Source: Salinarimonas sp052380005
GTDB taxonomy: Bacteria; Pseudomonadota; Alphaproteobacteria; Rhizobiales; Beijerinckiaceae
DNA length: 28,327 bases
Assembly (NCBI GenBank): GCA_052380005.1
Contig: JBQTCJ010000062.1
Direction: 5' to 3' (one strand)
A program made the translations under genes and the position numbers. The first letter of the stretch is position 1; each line of letters starts with the position of its first letter. This document shows positions 7,372 to 15,518 of the stretch, piece after piece. The notes beneath the pieces were generated by a model. The model had not been told where the DNA came from. It did no database searches and was given only the letters and a program-made list of their open reading frames with translations.

Positions 7372-8849
7372 GCGACGGCCGGCGCGATCAGGTCGCCGAG
7401 ATCGCCCACGACCTTGCGTCCGTCCGGGTGCAGGGCGTAGCGCCCCGGCCCGAGCGCCCCCGAGACGTGCCCGACGTTCACCGACAGCCGCACGCCCGCG
7501 CCGGCGGAGTAGCGCGCCAGCGCCGCGAGCGCGCTCGAGGCCGCATGGGCGGCGAAGACGTGCACCTCGTCGACCGTGCCGCGGATCTCCTCGACGAGGG
7601 CCATGAGCGTCGCGCCCGACGCGATCGCCCCGTCGATCACGACGGCGCGCGCATGGCCGGCCACGGCGCCGGCGGCGAGATCGTGGCCGACGAGGAGATC
7701 GCCACCGTCGGTCATCCGCTTGGCGTGCGGAGCGATGCCGCGGCCCGGCGGCAGGCAGCCGAGGCGCTGGGCGAGGATGCGTCCCTCGCGCTCGGGGGCG
7801 ATGCAGACGCTGTCCTCGAGGGCGCACAGATAGCGCATGCCGCCACGCAGCCGGTCGTAGATCGACAGCACGGCATCGAGATAGGCGCGGTGGTCGTCTC
7901 GCGAGGGGGTGCCATGCCCGGCCAGCCGCGTCATCCGCTCGACGAGATCGACGACCGCCGGGTCGAGGGCGGAGGCGACGGTGCAGGCGAAGGTCGGCCC
8001 CTCCAGCGCCTCCGCCGCCCCGGCGACGGGCGCGTGCAGCGCGTCGAGGAGGCCGGCGGGGAAGCGCACCAGGCGCGCGAAGGCGCAGCCGTAGCGCTCC
8101 TCGAAGCCTCGCGCGATCTCGCGCGCGTCCGGCGTCTCCTCTTCGAGAGCGCGGGAGATCGGACGCCGGCCCGGCGGCGGTGCGGGCGGCTTCGCGTCCG
8201 CGGTCGACGGCGCGAAGGCGGGCGTCGTGCGCATGCGCCCGCGCGCCGCGCCCTCGGCGATCAGCGCCTGCCCGAAGGTCCACCAGTCGCCGCCCAGGCC
8301 CGCGATCGGCGCCTTGCGCCGCAGCACGTCGTCGCGATGGACGCCGGGCATGTTCCAGGTCCCCCCTCCCGAGAACCAGTTGAGGATCAGCGGCTGGAGC
8401 CGGTCCACGCCGCGGGCGAAGCGCGCGGTGGGCGTCTCTCCGGCCTCGAACTCGTCCCAGAGCGCGCGCAGCTCCGCGTGCAGGTCGTCGGGCAGCAGGC
8501 CGAACAGGCGGTCGGCCGCGCGCTCCTCGCGCTCGGCCTGCGTCGCGCCGGCCTTCGTGTCGTAGAGGAAGGTGTCGCCGGCGTCGATCTCGACGATGTC
8601 GTGCACGAGCATCATCCGCACCGCCGCCTCGCGGTCGACATCCGCGGGCGCGTCGCGCGACAGCACGAGCGCCATCGTCGCGACGTGCCAGGAGTGCTCC
8701 GCGTCGGTCTCCACGCGGGAGAGGTCCAGGAGCGGGGAGCGGCGCAGCACGCGCTTGAGGCGGTCGAGCTCGAGCATGAAGGCGAGGAGCCGGCGGCCGC
8801 GCTCGTCGAGCAGGCCGGCCACGGCCGGCGGGAGGTCGTCGATGGTCAT
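7368..8849 (-). CDS. Fusion of YfbR-type HD phosphohydrolase and phosphoribosyltransferase-like domain
   Basis: A 493-residue two-domain protein. Residues about 20-205 form an HD-superfamily domain of the YfbR/HDDC2 type: H52, H83-D84 and D149 are the expected metal ligands, and H83-D84-x-x-E87-x-x-x-G-D92 matches the HDxxE...GD arrangement of E. coli YfbR, a 5'-deoxyribonucleotidase in which the E and D are catalytic. A Pro-rich linker (about 215-232) follows. The C-terminal half carries a PRPP-loop-like motif VVIDGAIASGAT (403-414) and ends RYALHPDGRKVVGDLGDLIAP, reminiscent of uracil phosphoribosyltransferase C-termini. The usual second acidic residue of the PRPP loop is replaced by Gly408. 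ATG 8849 is preferred over GTG 8864 because GGAG precedes it by 9 nt. It lies between the permease and the MFS gene. The combined function is not known to me; nucleotide salvage is likely. Confidence 0.8.
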   Translation of the reverse strand: MTIDDLPPAVAGLLDERGRRLLAFMLELDRLKRVLRRSPLLDLSRVETDAEHSWHVATMALVLSRDAPADVDREAAVRMMLVHDIVEIDAGDTFLYDTKAGATQAEREERAADRLFGLLPDDLHAELRALWDEFEAGETPTARFARGVDRLQPLILNWFSGGGTWNMPGVHRDDVLRRKAPIAGLGGDWWTFGQALIAEGAARGRMRTTPAFAPSTADAKPPAPPPGRRPISRALEEETPDAREIARGFEERYGCAFARLVRFPAGLLDALHAPVAGAAEALEGPTFACTVASALDPAVVDLVERMTRLAGHGTPSRDDHRAYLDAVLSIYDRLRGGMRYLCALEDSVCIAPEREGRILAQRLGCLPPGRGIAPHAKRMTDGGDLLVGHDLAAGAVAGHARAVVIDGAIASGATLMALVEEIRGTVDEVHVFAAHAASSALAALARYSAGAGVRLSVNVGHVSGALGPGRYALHPDGRKVVGDLGDLIAPAVA

Positions 8850-8876
8850 CGATCCGTTCTCCACGTGAGCGGCGCC

Positions 8877-10172
8877 TCAGCGCGCCAGGATCTGGAGGGC
8901 GATGCTCGCGGCGATGACGAGCCCGGAGACGAGAAGGAGGCCGTGGGGCCGGCGGCCGCCCAGCGCCTCGCCGACGCCGTAGACGAGGATGCCCGCCAGG
9001 AAGGCGGTGTCCACCGCGAAGGTGGCGAGCGCCACGAGCGGCATGACGGCCAGCGCGCCGACCTCGTGCGCGCGAAATCCGTCGAGCGGGCCGATCCGGC
9101 GCACCATGCGGAAGGCGACGTAGACGAGCGCGCCGAGGGTCGCGGTGAGCGGCACCATCTCCACCAGCGGGTAGGCGAGGAGCACGCACAGGGTGAGCCC
9201 GCCGACGACGAGCGCCGTGAGGCCCGTGCGCCCGCCGACGCCGATCCCCACAGCGCTCTCGACATAGGTCGTGATGTTCGAGGTGCCGAGCAGAGAGCCC
9301 AGCACGGTGCCGGCGCCGTCGGTCAGCAGCGCCTGGCGGCGGCGCGGCAGCTTGCCGTCGACCTGCAGCCCGGTTGCGTGGGTGAGGCCGATGAACTTCG
9401 CAACCGATCCGTAGAAGTCGAGCACGAAGAGGATGATCACCGCGGAGATCGCCGCGGGGCTCAGCACGGCGAGCAGGTTCGCCTGGCCGACGGCGGAGAC
9501 GGCGTTCGACCAGTCCCGCGGCTGCGCCTGCGCGGCGCCGTCGCCCGTCAGCGTGTAGGCCACCGAGAGCACGACGATGGTGATGAGGACCGATCCCGGC
9601 ACGCGCAGGCGATCGAGGACGAGCGCGATCGGCAGGAAGACGAGCACGAACAACGCGTCGCGCGAGACGAGCGTGCCGATCCCCGAGATCAGCTGGCCGT
9701 CGTAGACGACGACGCCGGAGACGCGCAGCGCGATGGCGACGAGGAAGAACCCGACCGTCAGCGAGAGGCCGATCTTGAGTGCGTCCGGAACGGCGTCGAT
9801 CAGGCGTCCGCGCAGGCCCGAAGCCGAGATCGCGATCATCAGCACGCCCGACCAGAACACGAGACCGAGCGCGTCCTGCCAGCCGAAGCCGAGGCTGCCG
9901 ACGACGAAGAAGGCGACGAGCCCGTTCATCTCCATGCCGGGCGCGAGGGCGAACGGCAGCCGCGCCCAGGCACCCATCAGCAACGTCGCGGCCGCCGAGG
10001 CGATCACGGTCGCGAAGAACACCGCGGTGAAGTCGAAGCCGGCACTCGCTAGAATAGACGGGTTTACGACGAAAATATACGACAAGGTTACGAACGTAGA
10101 CAGGCCGGCGAGCACTTCCGTGGACGCGCGGGTTCGTTCGCCGCCCGGGCGGGCGAGCGTGGTTTCGGCCAT
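8877..10172 (-). CDS. NCS2-family (AzgA-like) nucleobase permease
   Basis: A 431-residue inner-membrane protein with many hydrophobic helices. It fits the AzgA/GhxP branch of NCS2, proton-coupled purine permeases: it opens with SYIFVVNPSILASAGFD, then PFALAPGMEMNGLVAFFVVG (family usually PGMGLNA), LPRRRQALLTDGAGTVLGSLL and GTSNITTYVESAVGIGVGGR (family usually GTSTTTTYIESAAG). The helix that usually reads VDLFDTxGTL reads LDFYGSVAKFIG, so the substrate-site region is atypical. Start ATG 10172 is where family similarity begins (AETTLARPG...); the frame runs on upstream through phnN as a shadow. It is 62 bp downstream of phnN on the same strand and 27 bp before the HD/PRT start. A purine such as adenine is the best guess for substrate. 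Confidence 0.85.
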   Translation of the reverse strand: MAETTLARPGGERTRASTEVLAGLSTFVTLSYIFVVNPSILASAGFDFTAVFFATVIASAAATLLMGAWARLPFALAPGMEMNGLVAFFVVGSLGFGWQDALGLVFWSGVLMIAISASGLRGRLIDAVPDALKIGLSLTVGFFLVAIALRVSGVVVYDGQLISGIGTLVSRDALFVLVFLPIALVLDRLRVPGSVLITIVVLSVAYTLTGDGAAQAQPRDWSNAVSAVGQANLLAVLSPAAISAVIILFVLDFYGSVAKFIGLTHATGLQVDGKLPRRRQALLTDGAGTVLGSLLGTSNITTYVESAVGIGVGGRTGLTALVVGGLTLCVLLAYPLVEMVPLTATLGALVYVAFRMVRRIGPLDGFRAHEVGALAVMPLVALATFAVDTAFLAGILVYGVGEALGGRRPHGLLLVSGLVIAASIALQILAR

Positions 10173-10210
10173 GAAGATCTGCCTTCTGCAGCGGGGTTCG
10201 TTCCCGTAGA

Positions 10211-10226
10211 GGAAAGACAATCTTCC
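10211..10226. repeat. Imperfect inverted repeat between phnN and the permease
   Basis: GGAAAGA-CAA-TCTTCC (one bulged A) in the 62-bp gap. On the minus strand it contains TTGTCTT (10220-10214), matching six of seven bases of a half-site of the phnG/phnF operator TTGTCTA. The second half-site is not well kept. It could be a small hairpin or a degenerate PhnF site. Confidence 0.3.
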
Positions 10227-10234
10227 GTAGCGAG

Positions 10235-10816
10235 TCAACCCGAGTGGGTAGAATTTCCCGTCGTGCGACCCGAGCACGTGTCGGCGAGCCGCGCCAGCGC
10301 CGCCGCCAGGGCGGCGACGCCCGCCTCCGGTGTGCGGTCGTTGACGATGGTCACGTCCGCCGCGACGGGGGCGAGGGCGTCGGAGCGGGCGAGCCGGGCA
10401 TCGGCGTCGGCGTCGCGGCCGCGGGCGCTGATGCGGGCGGCGAGGACCGCGCGCGGGGCGGTGACCTCGACGACGACGACGCCGGGCAGCGCCGCGCGCG
10501 CCTCGCCGACTCGCGAGCGCGAGCCGTTGACGACGCACACCGCGCCCGCGGCCGCCGCCTCCGCCACCGCCCGCGGTATGGCGTAGCCGAGGCCGTGGGC
10601 GCGCCACCAGAGCGCGAATCGCCCCGCGGCGATGCCGGCCTCGAAGTCCGCATCCGAGATCGTGTCGTGCGCCTCGTGCGCGCCGACCGGCCGGGTCACG
10701 AGCCGGTGCGGGAATCGGATGCGTGGATCGTTCGCGAGCGCCCGGCGGGCGCCGTCGATCAGCGTGTCCTTGCCGGCTCCGCTGGGGCCGACGACGAGCA
10801 CGAGCGCGCCGCTCAC
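10235..10816 (-). CDS. phnN: Ribose 1,5-bisphosphate phosphokinase PhnN
   Basis: PhnN phosphorylates ribose 1,5-bisphosphate with ATP to give PRPP, the last step of the C-P lyase route. The 193-residue protein has a P-loop GPSGAGKD (residues 10-17) and the guanylate-kinase-like body of the family, including RFPHRLVTRP and a GFALWW-type substrate loop (AAGRFALWWRAHGLGY). The start ATG overlaps the phnM stop by 4 bp, so it belongs to the phn operon. The tail (ADTCSGRTTGNSTHSG) is unlike the body and may be a non-conserved extension. Confidence 0.93.
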   Translation of the reverse strand: MSGALVLVVGPSGAGKDTLIDGARRALANDPRIRFPHRLVTRPVGAHEAHDTISDADFEAGIAAGRFALWWRAHGLGYAIPRAVAEAAAAGAVCVVNGSRSRVGEARAALPGVVVVEVTAPRAVLAARISARGRDADADARLARSDALAPVAADVTIVNDRTPEAGVAALAAALARLADTCSGRTTGNSTHSG

Positions 10817-11967
10817 GCCACCCGCTCCCCCTCGCGCCAGACCTGGCGCACGACCGGCGTCTCGCCGGCGATGCGCACCCGCACGAGATCGGCGCGCAGG
10901 CCCGGCGCGATGGCGCCGCGATCGCCCAGGCCGGTGGCACGGGCGGGGTTGAGCGTCACGGTGCGGATCGCGGCGGGCAGGTCGATCGAGGCGACGCGAT
11001 CCGGCAGGCGGAAGGCCGCCATCAGCAGGCTCGCGGGGACGTAATCGGAGGAGAGGATGTCGAGGAGGCCCTCCTGCGCCAGCGTCTGCGCGGCGACGTT
11101 GCCGGAGTGCGAGCCGCCGCGGATGAGGTTGGGCGCGCCCATCATCACGGTGATGCCGTGGTCGCGGCAGGCCTGCGCCGCCTCGACCGTGGTCGGGAAC
11201 TCCGCCAGCGACACGCCCGCCTCGAAGGAGGCGCCGACGTCCTCGCGGGTCGTGTCGTCGTGGCTCGCGATCGGGATGCCGCGAGCCTGCGCCAGCGCGA
11301 TCAGCGCCGGGCGATGACGCGCGACCATCTCGCCGTTACGCGCCACGCGATGGGCGACGACCGCCTCGGTTTCCTCGCGGCTCTTGTCGTTCTTGCCGCC
11401 GTAGTAGACGAAGTACTTCTCCAGGTCGCGGAACTGCCGCTGCCCGGGCGTGTGGTCCATCAGCGACATCAGCCCGACTGGGAACACCGAGACGAAGTTC
11501 TCGACCGATTCGAGGATGTCCGGCGAGGGGATCTCGCAGCGCAGGTGCGTGTAGTGCTCGGCGCGGAAGAGCTTGTGCCGGCGCGCCTCGTCGAGCGCCT
11601 CGGCGATGGTGAAGAGCTCGCCGCCCAGGCTCGGCGCGTCGAGGTCGGTGCCCGCGCGCAGCGAATCGAATACGGTGGTGATGCCCGAGGTGACGATCTG
11701 CGCGTCGTAGGCCAGCACCGCGCCGAGCGGGTGCCAGCGCACCTTGGGGCGCGGCGCGTAATGGCTCTCCAGATGGTCCGTGTGCAGCTCGACCAGGCCG
11801 GGAATCAGCGTCTCGCCGGCGCAGTCGATGCCCCGCTCGGGCGCGCGCCCCTCGCCCACCTCGACGATCTTCCCGTCGGCCACGGCGACGAAGCCACGGA
11901 TCACCGCGTCGGGCAGGACGATCTCGGCGTTCTCGAGCACGACGCTCGCGGGGCTCTGGGATGTCAT
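10813..11967 (-). CDS. phnM: Alpha-D-ribose 1-methylphosphonate 5-triphosphate diphosphatase PhnM
   Basis: PhnM is an amidohydrolase-superfamily enzyme that removes pyrophosphate from the 5-triphosphate ribosyl alkylphosphonate made by PhnGHIL, giving the substrate of PhnJ. The 384-residue product (E. coli PhnM is 378) has the metal-binding LIPGLVELHTDHLESHY (residues 54-70), ASHDDTT and NPARATGLGDRG near the C-terminus, all typical. ATG 11967 is chosen over an upstream TTG at 11997 because it fits family length and start codon preference; the TTG would overlap phnL by 4 bp. It overlaps phnN by 4 bp. Confidence 0.95.
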   Translation of the reverse strand: MTSQSPASVVLENAEIVLPDAVIRGFVAVADGKIVEVGEGRAPERGIDCAGETLIPGLVELHTDHLESHYAPRPKVRWHPLGAVLAYDAQIVTSGITTVFDSLRAGTDLDAPSLGGELFTIAEALDEARRHKLFRAEHYTHLRCEIPSPDILESVENFVSVFPVGLMSLMDHTPGQRQFRDLEKYFVYYGGKNDKSREETEAVVAHRVARNGEMVARHRPALIALAQARGIPIASHDDTTREDVGASFEAGVSLAEFPTTVEAAQACRDHGITVMMGAPNLIRGGSHSGNVAAQTLAQEGLLDILSSDYVPASLLMAAFRLPDRVASIDLPAAIRTVTLNPARATGLGDRGAIAPGLRADLVRVRIAGETPVVRQVWREGERVA

Positions 11968-11993
11968 CTCTCGGTTCTTTCGGGAAGCGAAGG

Positions 11994-12704
11994 TCAAGCG
12001 GCTGGTCTAGCCCGGAAGCGTGTCACGTCGACGACGCGGGTCGCCACGGCATCGCGGACGTCCGCATCGTGGAAGATGCCGATGAGCGCGCAGCCGGCCG
12101 CGCGCTTCTCGCGGATCAGCTCTATCACGACCGCGCGATTCGCGGCGTCGAGAGAGGCGGTCGGCTCGTCCAGCAGGAGCACGCTGCGCGGCGCGATCAG
12201 CCCGCGGGCGATGTTGACGCGCTGCTGCTCGCCGCCGGAGAAGGTCGCCGGCGGCAGCTCCCACAGGCGCTCGGGCAGGTTCATCAGCGCGAGCAGCTCG
12301 CGGGCGCGGGCGTCCGCGGCATCGGCGTCGAGGCCGCCCTCGCGGCCCTCCGCCGCGACGACGTCGCGCGCACCGACGCGGGGGATCACCCTCAGGAACT
12401 GGCTGACGTAGCCCATCGTCGTGCGCCGCAGCCGCATCACGTCCCGCGGCGCGGCCCGCGCCACGTCGACGATCGCTCCTTCGGCGTCCCGTACGCGGAT
12501 CGAGCCTTCGTCGCAGCGATAGTTGCCGTAGATCATCTTGAGGAGCGAGGACTTCCCCGCCCCCGACGGGCCGCCGAGCACGACGCATTCGCCGGCATGG
12601 ACGTCGAGGGAGACGTCGGCCACGACCTCGAGCCGCGTGCCCTCCCGCAGGTGCAGGGTGAAGGTCTTGGAGACGTTCTCGAGGGCGACGAGGGGATCTT
12701 TCAT
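11994..12704 (-). CDS. phnL: C-P lyase subunit PhnL (ABC-type ATPase)
   Basis: PhnL is an ABC-type ATPase needed with PhnG, PhnH and PhnI to form the ribosyl-triphosphate alkylphosphonate from ATP and phosphonate. The product of about 236 residues has Walker A GPSGAGKSSLL, signature SGGEQQRVNIARGL and Walker B SVLLLDEPTASLD. ATG 12704 (MKDPLVALENVSKTFTLHL) is chosen because a purine-rich GGGGGAAG lies just upstream and family similarity starts there; ATG 12722, overlapping the phnK stop by 4 bp, is the alternative and gives 242 residues. Confidence 0.93.
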   Translation of the reverse strand: MKDPLVALENVSKTFTLHLREGTRLEVVADVSLDVHAGECVVLGGPSGAGKSSLLKMIYGNYRCDEGSIRVRDAEGAIVDVARAAPRDVMRLRRTTMGYVSQFLRVIPRVGARDVVAAEGREGGLDADAADARARELLALMNLPERLWELPPATFSGGEQQRVNIARGLIAPRSVLLLDEPTASLDAANRAVVIELIREKRAAGCALIGIFHDADVRDAVATRVVDVTRFRARPAA

Positions 12705-12718
12705 GGTTTGCTTCCCCC

Positions 12719-13495
12719 TCATGCCGCCAGCACGGACGAGACGAGCAATTGCGTGTAGGGCTCGCGCGGGTCGTCGAGCACCTGGTCGGTGAGCCCCGTC
12801 TCGATGACGCGGCCATGGCGCATCACCATGATGCGATGGGACAGGAGGCGCGCCACCGCGAGGTCGTGCGTGACGATGATCACCGCGAGCCCGAGCTCGG
12901 CGACGAGGCCGCGGATCAGGTCGAGCAGCCGCGCCTGCACGGAGACGTCGAGGCCCGACGTCGGCTCGTCCATCAGGACGAGCCGCGGATGGGTGACGAG
13001 GTTGCGGGCGATCTGCAGGCGCTGGCGCATGCCCCCCGAGAAGGTCGTGGGCTGGTCGTCGATGCGCGCGGCGTCGATCTCGACGCGGCGGAGCCAGTCC
13101 TCGGCGGTGGCGCGAATCGTCCCGTAGTGCCGCTCGCCGATGGCCATCAGCCGCTCGCCGACGTTCCCTCCGGCGGAGACGCGCATGCGCAGGCCCTGGC
13201 GCGCGTCCTGGCGGATGAAGCCCCAGTCGGTGCGCATCAGCACCCGCCGGCGCGCCTCGTCGAGGTCGAACAGGCTCGCCGGCGCGCCGTCTCGCAGGCG
13301 GTAGGCGACGGTACCCGCGCTGGGCTCCATCTCGGTGGAGAGCACCGAGAGCAGCGTCGACTTGCCCGAGCCGGATTCGCCCACGATCGCCAGGACCTCG
13401 CCGGGGAAGAGGTCGAACGAGACGTCGGCGCAGCCGACGTGGCGGCCGTAGAGCTTCGTCAGGCCGCGGGCCTCGAGGAGCGCGCCCTCACGCAT
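12719..13495 (-). CDS. phnK: C-P lyase subunit PhnK (ABC-type ATPase)
   Basis: PhnK is the ABC-type protein that docks on the PhnGHIJ core complex through PhnJ. The 258-residue product has Walker A GESGSGKSTLL, signature SGGMRQRLQIARNL and Walker B LVLMDEPTSGLD, and the family's WGFIRQDARQGLRMRVSAGGN around the Q-loop. It resembles dipeptide/nickel-type ABC ATPases, as PhnK proteins do, but its place between phnJ and phnL fixes the assignment. It overlaps phnJ by 8 bp. Confidence 0.95.
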   Translation of the reverse strand: MREGALLEARGLTKLYGRHVGCADVSFDLFPGEVLAIVGESGSGKSTLLSVLSTEMEPSAGTVAYRLRDGAPASLFDLDEARRRVLMRTDWGFIRQDARQGLRMRVSAGGNVGERLMAIGERHYGTIRATAEDWLRRVEIDAARIDDQPTTFSGGMRQRLQIARNLVTHPRLVLMDEPTSGLDVSVQARLLDLIRGLVAELGLAVIIVTHDLAVARLLSHRIMVMRHGRVIETGLTDQVLDDPREPYTQLLVSSVLAA

Positions 13496-14414
13496 GATCG
13501 GTCTCCTTGCGCGCGTCGTCCGCGAGCATCGCCCCGCGATGGCCCGCGGCGCGGCGCTCCTCGCAGAAGTCGCTGTCGGAGCACACGAACATGCGCCCGC
13601 CGCGGTCGTCGAGGACGACCTCGTCGAGGTAGACGCCCGTCGCCGCGCAGAGCGCGCAGGGCTCGGCGAAGCGCTGGACCGTGAAGGGATGATCCTCGAA
13701 GTCCAGCGAGCGCACCCGGGTGTACGGCGGCACCGCGTAGATGCGCTGCTCGCGTCCGGCCCCGAAGAGCTGGAGCGCCGGCGACATCTCCATCTTCGGG
13801 TTGTCGAACTTCGGGGTCGGCGAGGGATCCATGACGTAGCGGCCCGCCACCTCCACCGGATAGGCGTAAGTCGTGGCGATGTGGCCGTGGCGGGCGATGT
13901 CCTCGTAGAGCTTCACGTGCATCAGGCCGTACTCGGCGAGCGCGTGGAGCGTGCGCGTCTCGGTCTCGCGGGGCTCCAGGAAGCGCAGCGGCTCGGGGAT
14001 CGGCACCTGGTAGACGAGCACCTGGCCCTCCGCCAGCGGCTCCTCGGGGATGCGGTGGCGGGTCTGGATGACGGTCGCCGCGCGCGTGCGGGTCGTGGTG
14101 GCGACGCGGGCGGTCTTCGCGAAGAACTTGCGGATCGAGACCGCGTTCGTCGTGTCGTCCGACCCCTGGTCGATGACCTTGAGCACGTCGGAGGGCCCGA
14201 TGACGGAGGCCGTCACCTGCACGCCGCCGGTGCCCCAGCCGTAGGGCATCGGCATCTCCCGCGAGGCGAAGGGCACCTGGTATCCCGGGATCGCGATGCC
14301 CTTGAGGATCGCGCGGCGGATCATCCGCTTCGTCTGCTCGTCGAGATAGGCGAAGTTGTAGCCGGTCTCGACGGCGGGGGGCGCGGCGGGGGTGGTCGCG
14401 ACGGCGGCGGTCAT
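13488..14414 (-). CDS. phnJ: C-P lyase catalytic subunit PhnJ (radical SAM)
   Basis: PhnJ is the radical-SAM enzyme that cleaves the carbon-phosphorus bond of ribose-1-phosphonate 5-phosphate, releasing the alkane and a 1,2-cyclic phosphate. The 308-residue product is very close to E. coli PhnJ. The four Fe-S/active-site cysteines are C253, C256, C278 and C284, with exactly the spacing of E. coli C241, C244, C266 and C272. The glycyl-radical glycine (E. coli G32) is G44 in AIPGYQVPF. ATG 14414 overlaps the phnI stop by 4 bp and starts the family similarity (GYNFAYLDEQTKRMIRRAI) after a short Ala/Pro/Thr extension. All catalytic residues are present. Confidence 0.97.
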   Translation of the reverse strand: MTAAVATTPAAPPAVETGYNFAYLDEQTKRMIRRAILKGIAIPGYQVPFASREMPMPYGWGTGGVQVTASVIGPSDVLKVIDQGSDDTTNAVSIRKFFAKTARVATTTRTRAATVIQTRHRIPEEPLAEGQVLVYQVPIPEPLRFLEPRETETRTLHALAEYGLMHVKLYEDIARHGHIATTYAYPVEVAGRYVMDPSPTPKFDNPKMEMSPALQLFGAGREQRIYAVPPYTRVRSLDFEDHPFTVQRFAEPCALCAATGVYLDEVVLDDRGGRMFVCSDSDFCEERRAAGHRGAMLADDARKETDHA

Positions 14415-15514
14415 TCCGCGGCCTCCTTGCTCTCGCGATGCCGCTCGGCGACCTCGGCGCGCATGCGGCGCACGAGCTCGAGCTCGGCCTGGAAGTCGAC
14501 GTAGTGCGGCAGCTTCAGGTGCTCGACGAAGCCCGTGGCCTGGACGTTGTCGGCATGGGCGAGGACGAATTCCTCGTCCTGGGCGGGGCTCCGGCGCTCC
14601 TCGTCGAGCTCGCCGGCGCGCAGCGCCCGGTCGACGAGGGCCATCGCCATCGCCTTGCGCTCGCTCTGCCCGAAACCGAGGCCGTAGCCGCGGGTGAACT
14701 GCGGCGGCACCTCGGCCGAGCCCTTGAACTGGTTCACCATCTGGCACTCTGTGACGTCGATCTCGCCCAGCGGCACTGCGAAGCCGAGCTCCTCGGGCAC
14801 GAACTCGACCTCGACCGTGCCGATCCGCACCTCGCCGACGAAGGGATGGGTGCGGCCGTAGCCGCGCTGCGTCGAGTAGGCGAGCGCCAGCAGGAAGCCC
14901 TCGTCGCCACGGGCCAGGGCCTGCAGGCGCAAGTCGCGGTCCGCGGGGAAGGCGAGCGGCGCGCGGGTGAGGTCGGCGACGGGCGCGTCGTCCGCGGCGC
15001 GCGCCTCGCGCTCGATCAGGTCCTCGCCGGCGAGGAGGTCCGTGACCCGCGGCATGCGCACGCCCGCCTCGGCGACGGGCGCCTCCGGCGCGGGCGGGGG
15101 CTCGACGCCGGCGGCGAGCGCGAAGTCGATCAGGCGATGGGTGTAGTCGAAGGTCGGCCCCAGCACCTGGCCGCCCGGCAGGTCCTTGTAGGTCGCCGAC
15201 ACCCGCCGGCGCACGCGCATCGCCCCCGTGTCCACCGGCTGCGCGTAGCCGAAGCGGGCGAGCGTGGTGCGGAAGGCGCGCAGGAGGAAGATCGCCTCGA
15301 TCAGGTCGCCCCGCGCCTGCTTGATCGCGAGCGCCGCGAGGTCGCGGTCGTAGAGCGAGCCCTCCGTCATCACCCGGTCGACGGCGAGCGCGAGCTGCCC
15401 GGCGATCTGGTCCGTGCCGATCTCGGGGACGGAGCGGTCCCCGCGGCGTGCGTCCGCGAGGAGCGCGTGGGCGTTGTCGATGGCGGCCTCGCCGCCCTTC
15501 ACCGCGACGTACAT
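14411..15514 (-). CDS. phnI: C-P lyase core subunit PhnI
   Basis: PhnI is the nucleosidase-like subunit that, with PhnG, PhnH and PhnL, replaces the adenine of ATP by the phosphonate, releasing free adenine. The 367-residue product (E. coli 354) opens MYVAVKGGEAAIDNAH, has EGSLYDRDLAALAIKQARGDLIEAIFLLRAFRTT-type family sequence and the tail PHYVDFQAELELVR. ATG 15514 lies 4 bp after the phnH stop, and GGGAG precedes it. The link to adenine release matters for reading the permease and phosphoribosyltransferase genes downstream. Confidence 0.96.
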   Translation of the reverse strand: MYVAVKGGEAAIDNAHALLADARRGDRSVPEIGTDQIAGQLALAVDRVMTEGSLYDRDLAALAIKQARGDLIEAIFLLRAFRTTLARFGYAQPVDTGAMRVRRRVSATYKDLPGGQVLGPTFDYTHRLIDFALAAGVEPPPAPEAPVAEAGVRMPRVTDLLAGEDLIEREARAADDAPVADLTRAPLAFPADRDLRLQALARGDEGFLLALAYSTQRGYGRTHPFVGEVRIGTVEVEFVPEELGFAVPLGEIDVTECQMVNQFKGSAEVPPQFTRGYGLGFGQSERKAMAMALVDRALRAGELDEERRSPAQDEEFVLAHADNVQATGFVEHLKLPHYVDFQAELELVRRMRAEVAERHRESKEAAE

Positions 15515-15518
15515 GCGC

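Noticed and set aside
7428..10052. 874-codon plus-strand open frame
   Set aside because: It is antisense to the HD/PRT and permease genes and has shadow composition (His/Arg/Glu-rich, no domain); the minus-strand proteins have family motifs.
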